Shown one piece after another: positions 43,662 through 52,480 of a stretch of DNA of 64,000 nt (within the stretch, counting starts at the first letter, position 1; the number at the start of each line of letters is the position of its first letter). This DNA is from an uncultured Flavobacteriales bacterium (lineage in GTDB: Bacteria > Bacteroidota > Bacteroidia > Palsa-965). A program made the position numbers and the translations under genes. A model generated the notes under the pieces. That model did not search any database. It was not told the DNA's origin and saw nothing but the letters and a program-made list of their open reading frames with translations. The stretch spans positions 7,844 through 71,843 of the forward strand of contig CALJIF010000145.1 of the NCBI GenBank assembly GCA_937974275.1. The letters are read 5' to 3'.

Positions 43662-44696
43662 TTAAACAATCCTAATGCGATAATCAGCGGATTTTTCAAT
43701 TCTTCCGACAGCGGTAACTCTGATTTGTTCCTGATTACATGCCTTTTCGAACTCCGCAACCCTGGCTGATGCAACAGTCACTAAAAGTCCTCCGGAAGTC
43801 TGTGGATCGCATAACGTAATCAATTGTACGCCGTCAACGCCAACAATTCCCTGATGGTAACTTTTCCAATTCTTCGTAGTGCCGTCGGGCATACAGAAAA
43901 CATCCGTGTACGGCTTCATGTTGGAGATAAAAGGCACCGAATTGTATGCTATCGTAGCGCTGAATTTTCCGGGATCAATCATTTCGCCTAAATGACCGAG
44001 TAAGCCGAATCCGGTGATATCGGTCATTGCTGTTACATAGGGCAGGATACCGAAGAAAGTTCCGGCTGCATTCAGCGTGGTCATCGATTGAACGGCCAAT
44101 TCAAGATCGCCGGGTTGTAAAATTTTCTTTTTGGCTGCTGCACTGATAATGCCGGTTCCCAGCGCTTTGGTAACATAAATGTGATCACCTTCACCAACCG
44201 TGTGGTTGGCTTTGATGTTTGCCCGATTTACTTTTCCGTTGACACTCAATCCAAAAAATGGCTCCACACTGTCAATGCTGTGACCTCCCGCAAGTGCAAC
44301 TCCTGCTTGTTTGCAAACTTCTTCCGCACCTGCCATCACACGTGCAGCAAGTTCATGGGGCAATTTGTCCACCGGCCAGCCTAACACTGCCAACGCCATA
44401 AAAGGTGTTCCGCCCATGGCATAAACATCGCTTAACGCATTGGTTGCTGCAATTCTGCCGAAGTCAAAGGCGTCATCTACTATAGGAGTGAAAAAATCTA
44501 CCGTGGAAATTAGCGCATGCGTGTCATCCAAAGCAAAAACAGCAGCGTCATCACTAAATTCATTTCCTATCAGAAGTCCGGAAGCATTTCCGCGACTAAC
44601 AGATGGTCCGATCATCGCTTTAAGTACTGCCGGTTCAATTTTGCAACCGCAGCCGGAACCCTTGCTGTATGCGGTTAGTGCTACTTCATCAATCAT
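43662..44696 (-). CDS. selD: Selenide, water dikinase
   Basis: A 344-residue SelD that makes selenophosphate from selenide and ATP. The Gly-rich active loop GSGCGCK carries Cys16 (the Cys/Sec position) and Lys19. Further motifs are DDAAVFAL, TVDFFTPIVDD, GHSID and DITGFGLLGHL. The key residue is a normal Cys codon, so no recoding is needed. It starts one base after the selU stop codon. Selenophosphate here would be used by SelU; no selenocysteine genes are in the window. Confidence 0.95.
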   Translation of the reverse strand: MIDEVALTAYSKGSGCGCKIEPAVLKAMIGPSVSRGNASGLLIGNEFSDDAAVFALDDTHALISTVDFFTPIVDDAFDFGRIAATNALSDVYAMGGTPFMALAVLGWPVDKLPHELAARVMAGAEEVCKQAGVALAGGHSIDSVEPFFGLSVNGKVNRANIKANHTVGEGDHIYVTKALGTGIISAAAKKKILQPGDLELAVQSMTTLNAAGTFFGILPYVTAMTDITGFGLLGHLGEMIDPGKFSATIAYNSVPFISNMKPYTDVFCMPDGTTKNWKSYHQGIVGVDGVQLITLCDPQTSGGLLVTVASARVAEFEKACNQEQIRVTAVGRIEKSADYRIRIV

Positions 44697-44697
44697 A

Positions 44698-45732
44698 TTA
44701 CTGCTTTAATTGATTCGCTAAATGTATTGCGTTCCGAGCTACTTCCGACAAGGAGTCGTTTCCTACTTCCAGGTAATGCATACGTTCGTTGATGTGCTCG
44801 GCAAGCGTGTGATTGTATGCTTTATCGTAGTAGTACAATGCAATTTCTGCAGCTGCATGTAAATTGCCCGCATTCACCGCAGACACTGCATCCTGAGTTG
44901 CTTTGCCGCCGAGTCGCTTCTGTATGCGTAAAAATGCCGCAGTCAATTCTTCCGGATCGAATTTGCCGTAATCGTTAACCAATCGATCAACGCGCTGTTG
45001 CATTGAAGTGGACAGCACAATAAGTGGCGCTTCATGCATCAGTCGGTAAAATGGAGGCGGGATAAAATTGCGGCCTATGGAACGCGATTCGTCTTCAATC
45101 CAGATGCGTGTATTGTCCGGAATCAGCCTTAAAACTTCAAACAGATTGTTTTCGAATTGCTCTACACTCGGCTGTTCATCCATGCCCAACGACCCGAAAA
45201 CAGAGCCTTTGTGTTTGGCAATGGCTTCTAGATCGATAATGGTTTCTCCCTGTGCACGCAATTCGTGCAACAATTCGGTTTTGCCTGATCCTGTGCTGCC
45301 ACCAATAACCACGAATTTTCTGGCACGGATAAATTCTTCCTGCGCGGCACTTCTGTATGCTTTGTAGCCTCCACACAATACTACTGACTGCGCACCTACA
45401 CTATCGAACAGAAATGCCATAGCATTACTCCGCATTCCACCGCGCCAGCAATGCATCAATACGGCTTCCTGTTCCGTACATGTTGCGGCCAATTTCGCCC
45501 AATCCGCCATTTTCGGGCCTGTTAACGCAAAACCTTTTTCTACCGCAATTGCTCTCCCTTGTTGCTTGTATAAAGTGCCGATAATTTTCCGTTCTTCGTC
45601 CGTAAACAAAGGTAAATTGGCAGCATGCCTGATGTGGCCATGTGCGAATTCTCCGGGCGAACGGACGTCAAAAAGAGGCGTTCCGAGGTCGCGCAACCGA
45701 AGAAATTCGCTGATATTCAATGTTTTTGCCAA
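44698..45732 (-). CDS. selU: tRNA 2-selenouridine synthase
   Basis: A rhodanese plus P-loop protein that replaces sulfur by selenium in 2-thiouridine at tRNA position 34. The rhodanese loop CWRGGMRSN and the P-loop GGSTGSGKTELL are clear. I start it at a TTG (45732) giving LAKTLNISEFLRL, 344 residues. The only upstream ATG (45798) lies eight bases from the rpsT start codon and would add 22 residues reading through the rpsT promoter; it cannot be excluded. It forms a two-gene unit with selD. Confidence 0.88.
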   Translation of the reverse strand: MAKTLNISEFLRLRDLGTPLFDVRSPGEFAHGHIRHAANLPLFTDEERKIIGTLYKQQGRAIAVEKGFALTGPKMADWAKLAATCTEQEAVLMHCWRGGMRSNAMAFLFDSVGAQSVVLCGGYKAYRSAAQEEFIRARKFVVIGGSTGSGKTELLHELRAQGETIIDLEAIAKHKGSVFGSLGMDEQPSVEQFENNLFEVLRLIPDNTRIWIEDESRSIGRNFIPPPFYRLMHEAPLIVLSTSMQQRVDRLVNDYGKFDPEELTAAFLRIQKRLGGKATQDAVSAVNAGNLHAAAEIALYYYDKAYNHTLAEHINERMHYLEVGNDSLSEVARNAIHLANQLKQ

Positions 45733-45749
45733 TGTTTTTAAGGAATTTC

Positions 45750-45779
45750 TTGTTGGAATTAAAAGAAAGCATATATTTG
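45750..45779 (+). promoter_or_regulatory. Promoter of rpsT
   Basis: TTG at 45750-45752, 19 bases, then TATATTTG at 45772-45779: an exact match to the Bacteroidota TTG-N19-TAnnTTTG pattern, about 27 bases before the rpsT ATG. Confidence 0.75.
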
Positions 45780-45805
45780 CACCCTCAAAATTAATCATTA
45801 CTGCA

Positions 45806-46060
45806 ATGGCAAATCATAAATCAGCGCTGAAGAGAATTCGTTCCAATGATGCCAAGCGCCTTACAAATCGTTACCAGGCGAAATCAACTCGTACTGCAAT
45901 GAAGAAATTGCGTACATCTACCGATAAGAAAGAAGCTGCGACATTGTTGCCTAAAGTTTCTTCTATGTTGGATAAGTTGGCGAAGAAGAACGTAATTCAC
46001 AAAAACAAAGCAGCAAACCTGAAATCAAAGGCTGCTAAGTTTGTTGCGAAGTTGGCATAA
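45806..46060 (+). CDS. rpsT: 30S ribosomal protein S20
   Basis: An 84-residue basic helical protein starting MANHKSALKRIRSNDAKRL, with the closing VIHKNKAANLKSKAAKFVAKL. It binds 16S rRNA early in small-subunit assembly. The start is fixed by family and by the strong promoter just upstream; the longer open frame through selU is spurious. A terminator follows after 26 bases. Confidence 0.97.
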   Translation: MANHKSALKRIRSNDAKRLTNRYQAKSTRTAMKKLRTSTDKKEAATLLPKVSSMLDKLAKKNVIHKNKAANLKSKAAKFVAKLA

Positions 46061-46086
46061 GCGTTTTCAAACGAATAGATATTTGG

Positions 46087-46114
46087 AAAGGACTACATTC
46101 GTAGTCCTTTTTTT
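46087..46114 (+). terminator. Terminator of rpsT
   Basis: AAAGGACTAC (46087-46096) pairs with GTAGTCCTTT (46101-46110), followed by four more T. It abuts the radC start codon at 46115. Confidence 0.88.
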
Positions 46115-46810
46115 ATGTCCAATACTCCTAAACTTTCCATAAAAGACTGGGCTCCGGACGACAGACCGCGGGAAAAACTCGTTGCTAAAGGCCGTCAAAG
46201 TCTTTCTGATGCAGAACTGATAGCCATACTGCTGGGTTCGGGAAATGCACGAGAATCGGCATTGGATTTAGCAAAACGAATTCTTTCGGAAAATCAAAAT
46301 AATCTGGTTCGTATCGCTCAGTTGTCCATCGCCGATTGGCAGAAATATCGCGGTATCGGCGAAGCAAAAGCAGTAACTGTTGCAGCTGCATTGGAATTGG
46401 GGCGTCGACGTTTGGGTGTGGAGCAAGCGAAAGAAGAAAAAATAAAATCGAGCAACGATGCGTTCAATTTGTTGCGTGCCCATCTTAACGATTTAACTCA
46501 GGAAGAATTCTGGATGATGAGTTTAAACCGCGCTAATGTTGTACTTCGCAAGGAGGCCATCAGTCGTGGTGGAGTTAGCGCAACTGTTGTTGATGCAAAG
46601 GTGATTTTCAAAAAAGCTATTGAAAACGGTGCATCCGGAATTATTCTCGCACACAATCATCCTTCGGGAGAAACACAGCCCAGTCGACAGGATATTGATT
46701 TAACCACTAAAATAAAGCAAGGAGCAGCACTTTTAGACATCAGTTTGTTGGATCATATTATCGTTGGTGCCAATACATACTTTAGCTTTGCAGACGAAGG
46801 AATGATCTAG
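46115..46810 (+). CDS. radC: RadC family JAB-domain protein
   Basis: A 231-residue protein. The N-terminal UPF0758 part has DRPREKLVAKGRQSLSDAELIAILLGSG and a helix-hairpin-helix-like IADWQKYRGIGEAKAVTVAAALEL. The C-terminal metalloprotease-like JAMM site is HNHPSGETQPSRQD. The historical link to DNA repair is weak; function unsettled. Its ATG directly follows the rpsT terminator, so it needs its own promoter or readthrough. It is followed 14 bases later by wecB. Confidence 0.92.
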   Translation: MSNTPKLSIKDWAPDDRPREKLVAKGRQSLSDAELIAILLGSGNARESALDLAKRILSENQNNLVRIAQLSIADWQKYRGIGEAKAVTVAAALELGRRRLGVEQAKEEKIKSSNDAFNLLRAHLNDLTQEEFWMMSLNRANVVLRKEAISRGGVSATVVDAKVIFKKAIENGASGIILAHNHPSGETQPSRQDIDLTTKIKQGAALLDISLLDHIIVGANTYFSFADEGMI

Positions 46811-46824
46811 TTCCTTTTCTGCTT

Positions 46825-47970
46825 ATGATTCATATTTTAACCGTTATCGGGGCGCGTCCTCAAATTATTAAAGCTGCGGCTTTAAGTCGGGCCATTCAAC
46901 AGAAGTTTGCGAACTCGATTCGTGAAACCATAGTACATACGGGACAGCATTACGACGAAAATATGTCGGACGTGTTTTTCACCGAACTCGGTATTCCTCA
47001 GCCCAATTATAATTTGCGTGTTGGTTCGGGTTCACATGGAAAACAAACTGCAGCCATGATTTCCGGAATGGAAGAGATTTTATTGAGCGAAAAGCCGGAT
47101 GCCATTGTGTTGTATGGCGACACGAATTCCACATTAGCGGGTGCTGTGGCAGCATCGAAACTTCACATACCCGTTGTGCATATCGAAGCCGGATTACGCT
47201 CTTTCAATAAAAGTATGCCCGAAGAAATCAATCGCATCATGTGCGATCACGTTTCTACATTGTTGTTTTCACCGACAGCAGTGGGCTTTGAAAATTTGAA
47301 GAACGAAAATTTAGTACGTGATCCGCAGCCTTGTCCCGCATCGGCAGATCAGCCTGCAGTGTATCACTGCGGTGATGTGATGTACGATAACAGTTTGCAT
47401 TTTGCCGCAGTAGCCGCACAGCGATCCGATTTGTTGCAGCGCCTCGGAGTGTCATCGGATCAATTTATTCTGGCAACTGTGCATCGTGACTCCAATACGG
47501 ATGTACCGGAACGCTTAAACGCTTTGTTTCAGGGATTGATAGCCGTTGCGGAACAAACGGGATTAAAAGTTATTCTGCCTTTGCATCCAAGAACGCGCAA
47601 GATTATCGAAGCCACTTCTACTTTGCAGAACGCCATAACAGCTTCCGGTAAAATTGAAATAATTCCGCCGGCATCTTTTCTGGAAATGGTATTACTGGAG
47701 CAGCATGCACGATTAGTGATTACAGATTCGGGTGGTGTGCAAAAGGAAGCGTTCTTTTTCAAAAAGCCTTGTGTGATTCTTCGTCCTGAAACGGAGTGGG
47801 TGGAGTTGGTCAATTGCGGAGCAGCAATTCTCGCAGATGCCGATACACAGCGTATTACAGTAGCAGCAGCAACATTACTGAATCGCCAACTCGATTTTCC
47901 TCCTTACTTTGGAGATGGTAAAGCCGCTGAATTTATTTGCGGTGAAATGATTAAGCATTTTGCGAAATGA
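46825..47970 (+). CDS. wecB: UDP-N-acetylglucosamine 2-epimerase (non-hydrolysing)
   Basis: A 381-residue GT-B fold epimerase interconverting UDP-GlcNAc and UDP-ManNAc for surface polysaccharide. Seen: IGARPQIIKAAAL at the N terminus, VLYGDTNSTLAGAVAASK, HIEAGLRSFN, PEEINR and DSGGVQKEAFFF. It overlaps the following deacetylase-like gene by four bases (ATGA), which ties it to a small surface-glycan group with the FemAB-like gene. Confidence 0.93.
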   Translation: MIHILTVIGARPQIIKAAALSRAIQQKFANSIRETIVHTGQHYDENMSDVFFTELGIPQPNYNLRVGSGSHGKQTAAMISGMEEILLSEKPDAIVLYGDTNSTLAGAVAASKLHIPVVHIEAGLRSFNKSMPEEINRIMCDHVSTLLFSPTAVGFENLKNENLVRDPQPCPASADQPAVYHCGDVMYDNSLHFAAVAAQRSDLLQRLGVSSDQFILATVHRDSNTDVPERLNALFQGLIAVAEQTGLKVILPLHPRTRKIIEATSTLQNAITASGKIEIIPPASFLEMVLLEQHARLVITDSGGVQKEAFFFKKPCVILRPETEWVELVNCGAAILADADTQRITVAAATLLNRQLDFPPYFGDGKAAEFICGEMIKHFAK

Positions 47971-49283
47971 GAGAACTGTTAATCTATACACCTCGCATTA
48001 CGGGTCGAAATAAATACATGTTTCGCTTGTACTTTAACGAGTTGTTGGGATTGAAGTTTTCTGCAACTACTTCCGAAGAAGAGTTTAAAGCGTATACGGG
48101 AGTGAAGGTGAGTTATGCTCCGCACCCCATTGCCGATGAGTTGCACATAGCTTGCAGGAATTTGTTGTTCGAAGCGGGAATTAGCGAGCAAAGTATTGCT
48201 GTTTTTACCTGGAATAACCATAAGGCTTTTTTTGCAACGGGGAAGGCATCCGCAATTCCGTTTGATCTCTTCTCGGCAGGCTTTTATTTAGTAAGTCGTT
48301 ACGAAGAATATTTGCCGCACATCCGCGATGGATTGGATCGTTTTGATGCTCATGCCGCTTTGGCTTATCAGAATGGCTTTTTGGAGCAGCCCGTAATTAA
48401 TCAATGGGCAAAATTGTTGGGCGAAAAATTAAAGGAACGATTCCCGGAATTACAACTTACTACGACACAATATTCTTTTGTTCCTACGATAGATATTGAT
48501 AATGCCTACGCGTACAAGTTGAAAGGATTCATGCGCACGGTTGGAGGCTATGCGAAAGCCTTGCTCTACGGGAATTTTGATGATATCCGACGACGCACAG
48601 CCGTTTTGTTTGGCGGTAATCGCGACCCTTACGATACGTACGATTTTCAGTTGGAGATTCAGAAAAAGTATAAGTTGCAACCGCTTTATTTTTTTCTGGT
48701 CGGTGATTACGGAAAGAATGATAAGAATATTTCTACGCAGTCGCGTGTATTTCGAGAGTTGATTCGTCATCTCGCCGATTATGCTGAAGTTGGCGTACAT
48801 CCTTCCTTCGGTTCTAATACCGATCCTTCGCGTTTGAATGTTGAAATTTCACGACTGAAAAACATCTTGCATAAGGACATAACCAAAAGCCGTCAACATT
48901 TTTTAATGCTGAAGTTTCCGGACACGTATCGACATTTAATTGAGCGGGATATAACGGATGATTACTCCATGGGCTATGCAAACGAAATCGGATTCCGTGC
49001 CGGCATTTGTACTCCATTCAACTTTTATGATTTAGATCTGGAGGCAGAAACGGCTTTGCGAGTACATCCCTTCGCAATTATGGATGCCACTTTAAATCTG
49101 TACATGAAATTAAATCCGGAAGAAGCAGTCCAACGTTGTTTGTCCATATTGGAATCGGTTAAAGCGGTAGGAGGAGAGTTTTGCATATTGTGGCACAACG
49201 AAACATTAAGCGATGAAAAACAATGGAGCGGCTGGAAAGTAGTGTATGAAAAAATTGTTGCAGCTGCAGCACAACCGGCATGA
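47967..49283 (+). CDS. Polysaccharide deacetylase-like protein (DUF7033 N-terminal)
   Basis: A 438-residue protein. The N-terminal half matches, from memory, a Bacteroidota-specific domain preceding a NodB-like barrel (SAGFYLVSRYEEYLPHIRDGLDRFDAH). The barrel half has TIDIDNAYAYK, AEVGVHPSFGSN and ILWHNETLSD, in place of the D-D-H and final motifs of deacetylases. The first acidic pair and the HPS loop suggest a metal site, but activity is unproven. It overlaps wecB and the next gene by four bases each. Confidence 0.82.
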   Translation: MRELLIYTPRITGRNKYMFRLYFNELLGLKFSATTSEEEFKAYTGVKVSYAPHPIADELHIACRNLLFEAGISEQSIAVFTWNNHKAFFATGKASAIPFDLFSAGFYLVSRYEEYLPHIRDGLDRFDAHAALAYQNGFLEQPVINQWAKLLGEKLKERFPELQLTTTQYSFVPTIDIDNAYAYKLKGFMRTVGGYAKALLYGNFDDIRRRTAVLFGGNRDPYDTYDFQLEIQKKYKLQPLYFFLVGDYGKNDKNISTQSRVFRELIRHLADYAEVGVHPSFGSNTDPSRLNVEISRLKNILHKDITKSRQHFLMLKFPDTYRHLIERDITDDYSMGYANEIGFRAGICTPFNFYDLDLEAETALRVHPFAIMDATLNLYMKLNPEEAVQRCLSILESVKAVGGEFCILWHNETLSDEKQWSGWKVVYEKIVAAAAQPA

Positions 49284-50200
49284 AGAACATTTCATACGTA
49301 CCGCATCATGCCATAGATAAAGGGCGCTGGGACGATTGTATTCGCAAATCGTTCAATGGAATGGTGTATGCGTATTCGTGGTATCTGGATATTACTTGCC
49401 CGGGTTGGGACGCATTAATCACGGAAAATTATGTTTCCGTTATGCCGCTTACTCATGGATCTAAAATGGGTATTGCGTATTTGTATCCACCCTTTTTCAT
49501 TCAGCAGTTGGGCGTTTTTTCCGTAGACAAATTGTCTGCTGATGAAGTTGCGCGATTCCTTGAGAATATTCCTTCGAAATTCAGCTATTGGGAAATCAAT
49601 CTGAATGTTTTTAATAAGATCGCCGGTGATAAGTATAAACTGAAACCGAATCTTACTCACGAGTTGGATTTAATAGAAGACATCGCTGTGATCCGAAAAA
49701 ACTATTCGGAAAATCATAAAAGAAATCTGAAGAAAGCACTGGGCAATAATCTTGTCGTACATAAGCAGTATTCGCACGAAGAAATAATTGCATTGTTCCG
49801 TTCTGATCGTGGTGCGGAAGTGACGGTTTGGAATGAAAATCATTACGATATTTTACGCCGTCTATTACAAGCTGCAGAAGCGCGCGGATGTTTGCATGTG
49901 CGGGCAGTGACGGATGCTAACGGGCAATTACTTTCGGGTGCTTTTTTTATGGATTCCAACGGGAAAGTTATTTTTCTGTTTTCAGGTAATTCAGCAGCCG
50001 GTAAATTGCAAGGAGCCATGTTATTTTTGATTGATGCGTTTATCGAAGAAAATGCGCAACGTAATCTGATTCTTGATTTCGAAGGCAGCAATAATCCCGA
50101 TTTAGCTCGATTTTACAGGGGTTTCGGCGCAAAAGAATGTGTATATTTACAAGCACGTCACAACCGTTTGCCTTGGTTGTTGAAGTGGTATAAAAAGTAA
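49280..50200 (+). CDS. FemAB/GNAT-like acyltransferase
   Basis: A 306-residue protein of the FemAB-like GNAT group. NGMVYAYSWYLDITCPGWDALI is typical of the N-terminal domain. NYSENHKRNLKKALGN and FFMDSNGKVIFLFSGNSAAGK with LDFEGSNNPDLARFYRGFGA belong to the second GNAT domain. It may transfer an acyl or aminoacyl group onto a sugar or peptide of the envelope, in keeping with wecB and the deacetylase-like gene upstream. Substrate unknown. It overlaps the upstream gene by four bases. Confidence 0.8.
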   Translation: MKNISYVPHHAIDKGRWDDCIRKSFNGMVYAYSWYLDITCPGWDALITENYVSVMPLTHGSKMGIAYLYPPFFIQQLGVFSVDKLSADEVARFLENIPSKFSYWEINLNVFNKIAGDKYKLKPNLTHELDLIEDIAVIRKNYSENHKRNLKKALGNNLVVHKQYSHEEIIALFRSDRGAEVTVWNENHYDILRRLLQAAEARGCLHVRAVTDANGQLLSGAFFMDSNGKVIFLFSGNSAAGKLQGAMLFLIDAFIEENAQRNLILDFEGSNNPDLARFYRGFGAKECVYLQARHNRLPWLLKWYKK

Positions 50201-50204
50201 ACTT

Positions 50205-50852
50205 ATGGTAATCGATCTTAGTAAAGAATCTTCCGTTATTAATGAATACATGGCTGAGTTGCGCGATACTCAGATCCAGAAAGACAGCATGCGTTTTCGT
50301 ACCAATCTCGAGCGTCTTGGAATGCTCGTTGGTTATGAAATCAGTAAGCGCCTGGAATACGAGAATCGTGATGTAACAACACCGTTGGGAATAGCGAGTG
50401 TTCCGTGTGTAATAAATCAGCCGGTGGTGGCTACTATTTTGCGCGCCGGAATGCCTTTACATTATGGTGTTTTGCGTATTCTGGACAAAGCGGAAAATGC
50501 TTTTATTTCCGCATACCGTAAACATCACAAGGATGGATCATTTGATGTACATGTAGAATATCTGGCATGCCCTGATGTAAACAATAAAGAATTGATTTTA
50601 TGTGATCCGATGCTTGCTACCGGCACTTCAATGCAATTAGCGTATCAGGCAATCTTGCGTCATGGGAAACCGAAACATATTCACGTGCTAAGTGTTATTG
50701 CAAGTCTGGAAGGTGTGAATTACATCAAGAAACATTTGCCCGAGAACACTACCATTTGGTGTTGCGCTATTGATGATGAATTAACCGCACAATCATATAT
50801 CGTTCCGGGGTTGGGTGATGCCGGTGATCTGGCATTTGGGGAGAAGTTATAA
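50205..50852 (+). CDS. upp: Uracil phosphoribosyltransferase
   Basis: A 215-residue salvage enzyme making UMP from uracil and PRPP. The PRPP loop is CDPMLATGTSM near 127-137. ILRAGMPL, the uracil-contact ending YIVPGLGDAGDLAFG, and the conserved RTNLERLGMLVGYE fit. It is four bases after the FemAB-like gene and two bases before the membrane protein gene. Confidence 0.94.
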   Translation: MVIDLSKESSVINEYMAELRDTQIQKDSMRFRTNLERLGMLVGYEISKRLEYENRDVTTPLGIASVPCVINQPVVATILRAGMPLHYGVLRILDKAENAFISAYRKHHKDGSFDVHVEYLACPDVNNKELILCDPMLATGTSMQLAYQAILRHGKPKHIHVLSVIASLEGVNYIKKHLPENTTIWCCAIDDELTAQSYIVPGLGDAGDLAFGEKL

Positions 50853-50854
50853 GA

Positions 50855-51376
50855 ATGAATGCAGAAGAAATAACATATTGGTTTAAAGTTCTGGAAGTAG
50901 GATTAATTTCCGGTGTGAAGTTTCTTTTAGCTCCATTTGAGGCGGAACGTCAAGGATTTAATTTCATACAGTCGTTTACGATTACCACTTTAGGTGGTGT
51001 GATCGGCATTTTGGTATTTTATTATGCCGGTTCACTGATAGCCGCATGGTGGAATCACATTAAAGCGTTGATCAAATCGATTTTTGTGCGTCGTCCCGCG
51101 GAAGTAATCGAACGTCAGCCGAAACGTCATTTTACACGAACCAATAAAATGATCGTTAAAATCAAGCGTCGCTTTGGACTTGCAGGAATTGCGTTTGTTA
51201 CACCGTGTATAATTTCTATTCCGGTAGGAACTTTAGTTGCTGTTGCATTTTACCGAAAGCGTAAGCCTGTTCTACTTTATCTTTTTGTTTCGTTGCTTTT
51301 ATGGTCGATAGTGCTCAACTACACGGCCCAGCAACTGGCGCTTTCCCAATACATGCCCGAAGCGTTACATGAGTAA
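50855..51376 (+). CDS. Small integral membrane protein of unknown function
   Basis: A 173-residue protein with about four hydrophobic segments: near 15-25, 42-60 (TTLGGVIGILVFYYAGSLIA), 108-130 (GLAGIAFVTPCIISIPVGTLVAVAF) and 137-155. A basic loop (RRPAEVIERQPKRHFTRTNKMIVKIKRRFG) lies between. The GIAFVTPCIISIPVG turn recalls small DedA/multidrug-export-like folds but is not decisive. It overlaps yjjG by eight bases. Confidence 0.75.
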   Translation: MNAEEITYWFKVLEVGLISGVKFLLAPFEAERQGFNFIQSFTITTLGGVIGILVFYYAGSLIAAWWNHIKALIKSIFVRRPAEVIERQPKRHFTRTNKMIVKIKRRFGLAGIAFVTPCIISIPVGTLVAVAFYRKRKPVLLYLFVSLLLWSIVLNYTAQQLALSQYMPEALHE

Positions 51377-52076
51377 ATACCGTCATTTATTTTTTGACCT
51401 GGACCGCACATTGTGGGATATGGAGCGCAACGCCCGCGAGACACTGGCCGAGTTGTATGAAAAATACCATCTTTCAGGACGCGGTGTTCCTGCTGTTGAC
51501 GTATTCATAAATCATTACAACGAATACAACGATTTGTTGTGGGATCGTTACCGAAAAAAGAAAATTGATAAAGCTACTTTGCGCGCATTGCGGTTTAAAC
51601 AAACGTTAGCGCATTTCGGCGTTCACGATCAAAAATTAGCTGATGCATTCGATCACGATTACATCTCCGAAGCGCCCAAGAAAACCAATTTAATTCCGGG
51701 TGCTATGGAATTGCTGGACGCGCTGAAAGACGATTTCGAACTTCACATCATTACCAACGGCTTTCCGGAAGTTCAGCATTATAAGCTGGAACATTGCGGA
51801 CTGGATAAATATTTCAAAGTAATAGTTACTTCAGAAGGCTGTGGATATAATAAGCCGGATGTGAGGATATTTAACTTCGCCATGAAAAAGAGTGGTGCAG
51901 TAGCGTCCAATTCATTAATGATTGGCGATGATTTGCACGTGGATATTGTTGGTGCGCGTGATGCAGCTATTGATCAAGTGTATTTCAATGTTAACGCACA
52001 AACGCATGATGAAGAGGTGACGTTTGAAATTCAGGAACTGCGACAAATAGAGCACATTGTTCGGAATAAAGCATAA
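51369..52076 (+). CDS. yjjG: YjjG-family HAD nucleotidase
   Basis: A 235-residue HAD hydrolase with FFDLDRTLWD (nucleophile Asp10, Asp12), ITNGFPEVQHYKL for motif II, KPD for the Lys, and MIGDDLHVDIVGA for motif IV. This group removes phosphate from noncanonical pyrimidine nucleotides, housecleaning that fits the upp gene two places upstream. It ends at a strong shared terminator. Confidence 0.88.
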   Translation: MSKYRHLFFDLDRTLWDMERNARETLAELYEKYHLSGRGVPAVDVFINHYNEYNDLLWDRYRKKKIDKATLRALRFKQTLAHFGVHDQKLADAFDHDYISEAPKKTNLIPGAMELLDALKDDFELHIITNGFPEVQHYKLEHCGLDKYFKVIVTSEGCGYNKPDVRIFNFAMKKSGAVASNSLMIGDDLHVDIVGARDAAIDQVYFNVNAQTHDEEVTFEIQELRQIEHIVRNKA

Positions 52077-52106
52077 AAAAACCGCTGCGTTAACAGCGGT
52101 TTTTTT
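52074..52106. terminator. Bidirectional terminator
   Basis: AAAAAAACCGCTG pairs with CAGCGGTTTTTTT across a 6-base loop, with A- and T-runs on both sides, between yjjG and the convergent Lys/Cys-rich gene. Confidence 0.9.
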
Positions 52107-52122
52107 GTTTTTCGAAAAGCGA

Positions 52123-52371
52123 TTATTGCTTTGGAGCAGCATCAGCCTTCTTGTCTTTGCAGCATCCGGCTTCTTTCTTTGCACCATCAGCGCAAGATGT
52201 TTTTCCGTCAGCAGCTTTAGCGTCGCCTGAGCAGCATCCTTTTTTCTTTTTCTTCTTCTTGTCGCCGCCTTTAACAACAACGATTTCAGATCCGTTGATC
52301 GCAGATACAGTAGTTGCAGAAACTGTTCCTACCATTCCGGCCAATGCCAATACTACAAATAACTTTTTCAT
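52123..52371 (-). CDS. Small exported Lys/Cys-rich protein
   Basis: An 82-residue protein with signal peptide MKKLFVVLALAGMVGTVSA. The mature ~60 residues contain a run of seven Lys followed by GCCSGD, then SCADG and GCCKD: five Cys in a very hydrophilic Lys/Ala/Asp context. No family named. The paired Cys could bind metal or form disulfides in the periplasm. It stands alone between a terminator and psd, with about 110 bases upstream for its own promoter. Confidence 0.75.
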   Translation of the reverse strand: MKKLFVVLALAGMVGTVSATTVSAINGSEIVVVKGGDKKKKKKKGCCSGDAKAADGKTSCADGAKKEAGCCKDKKADAAPKQ

Positions 52372-52480
52372 GTCTATTAGGTTTTAATTAGTTGCTTATT
52401 CCAAATGTAGCAAATTGCGTGCTAGAGTGGGAGTTTTTTAACTTTTTTAACTTTTGTTTCGGTTCGTGTAGCACACTTGT

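Noticed and set aside
43662..44696. Selenocysteine recoding in selD
   Set aside because: The active-site position is an ordinary Cys codon and the frame has no internal UGA.
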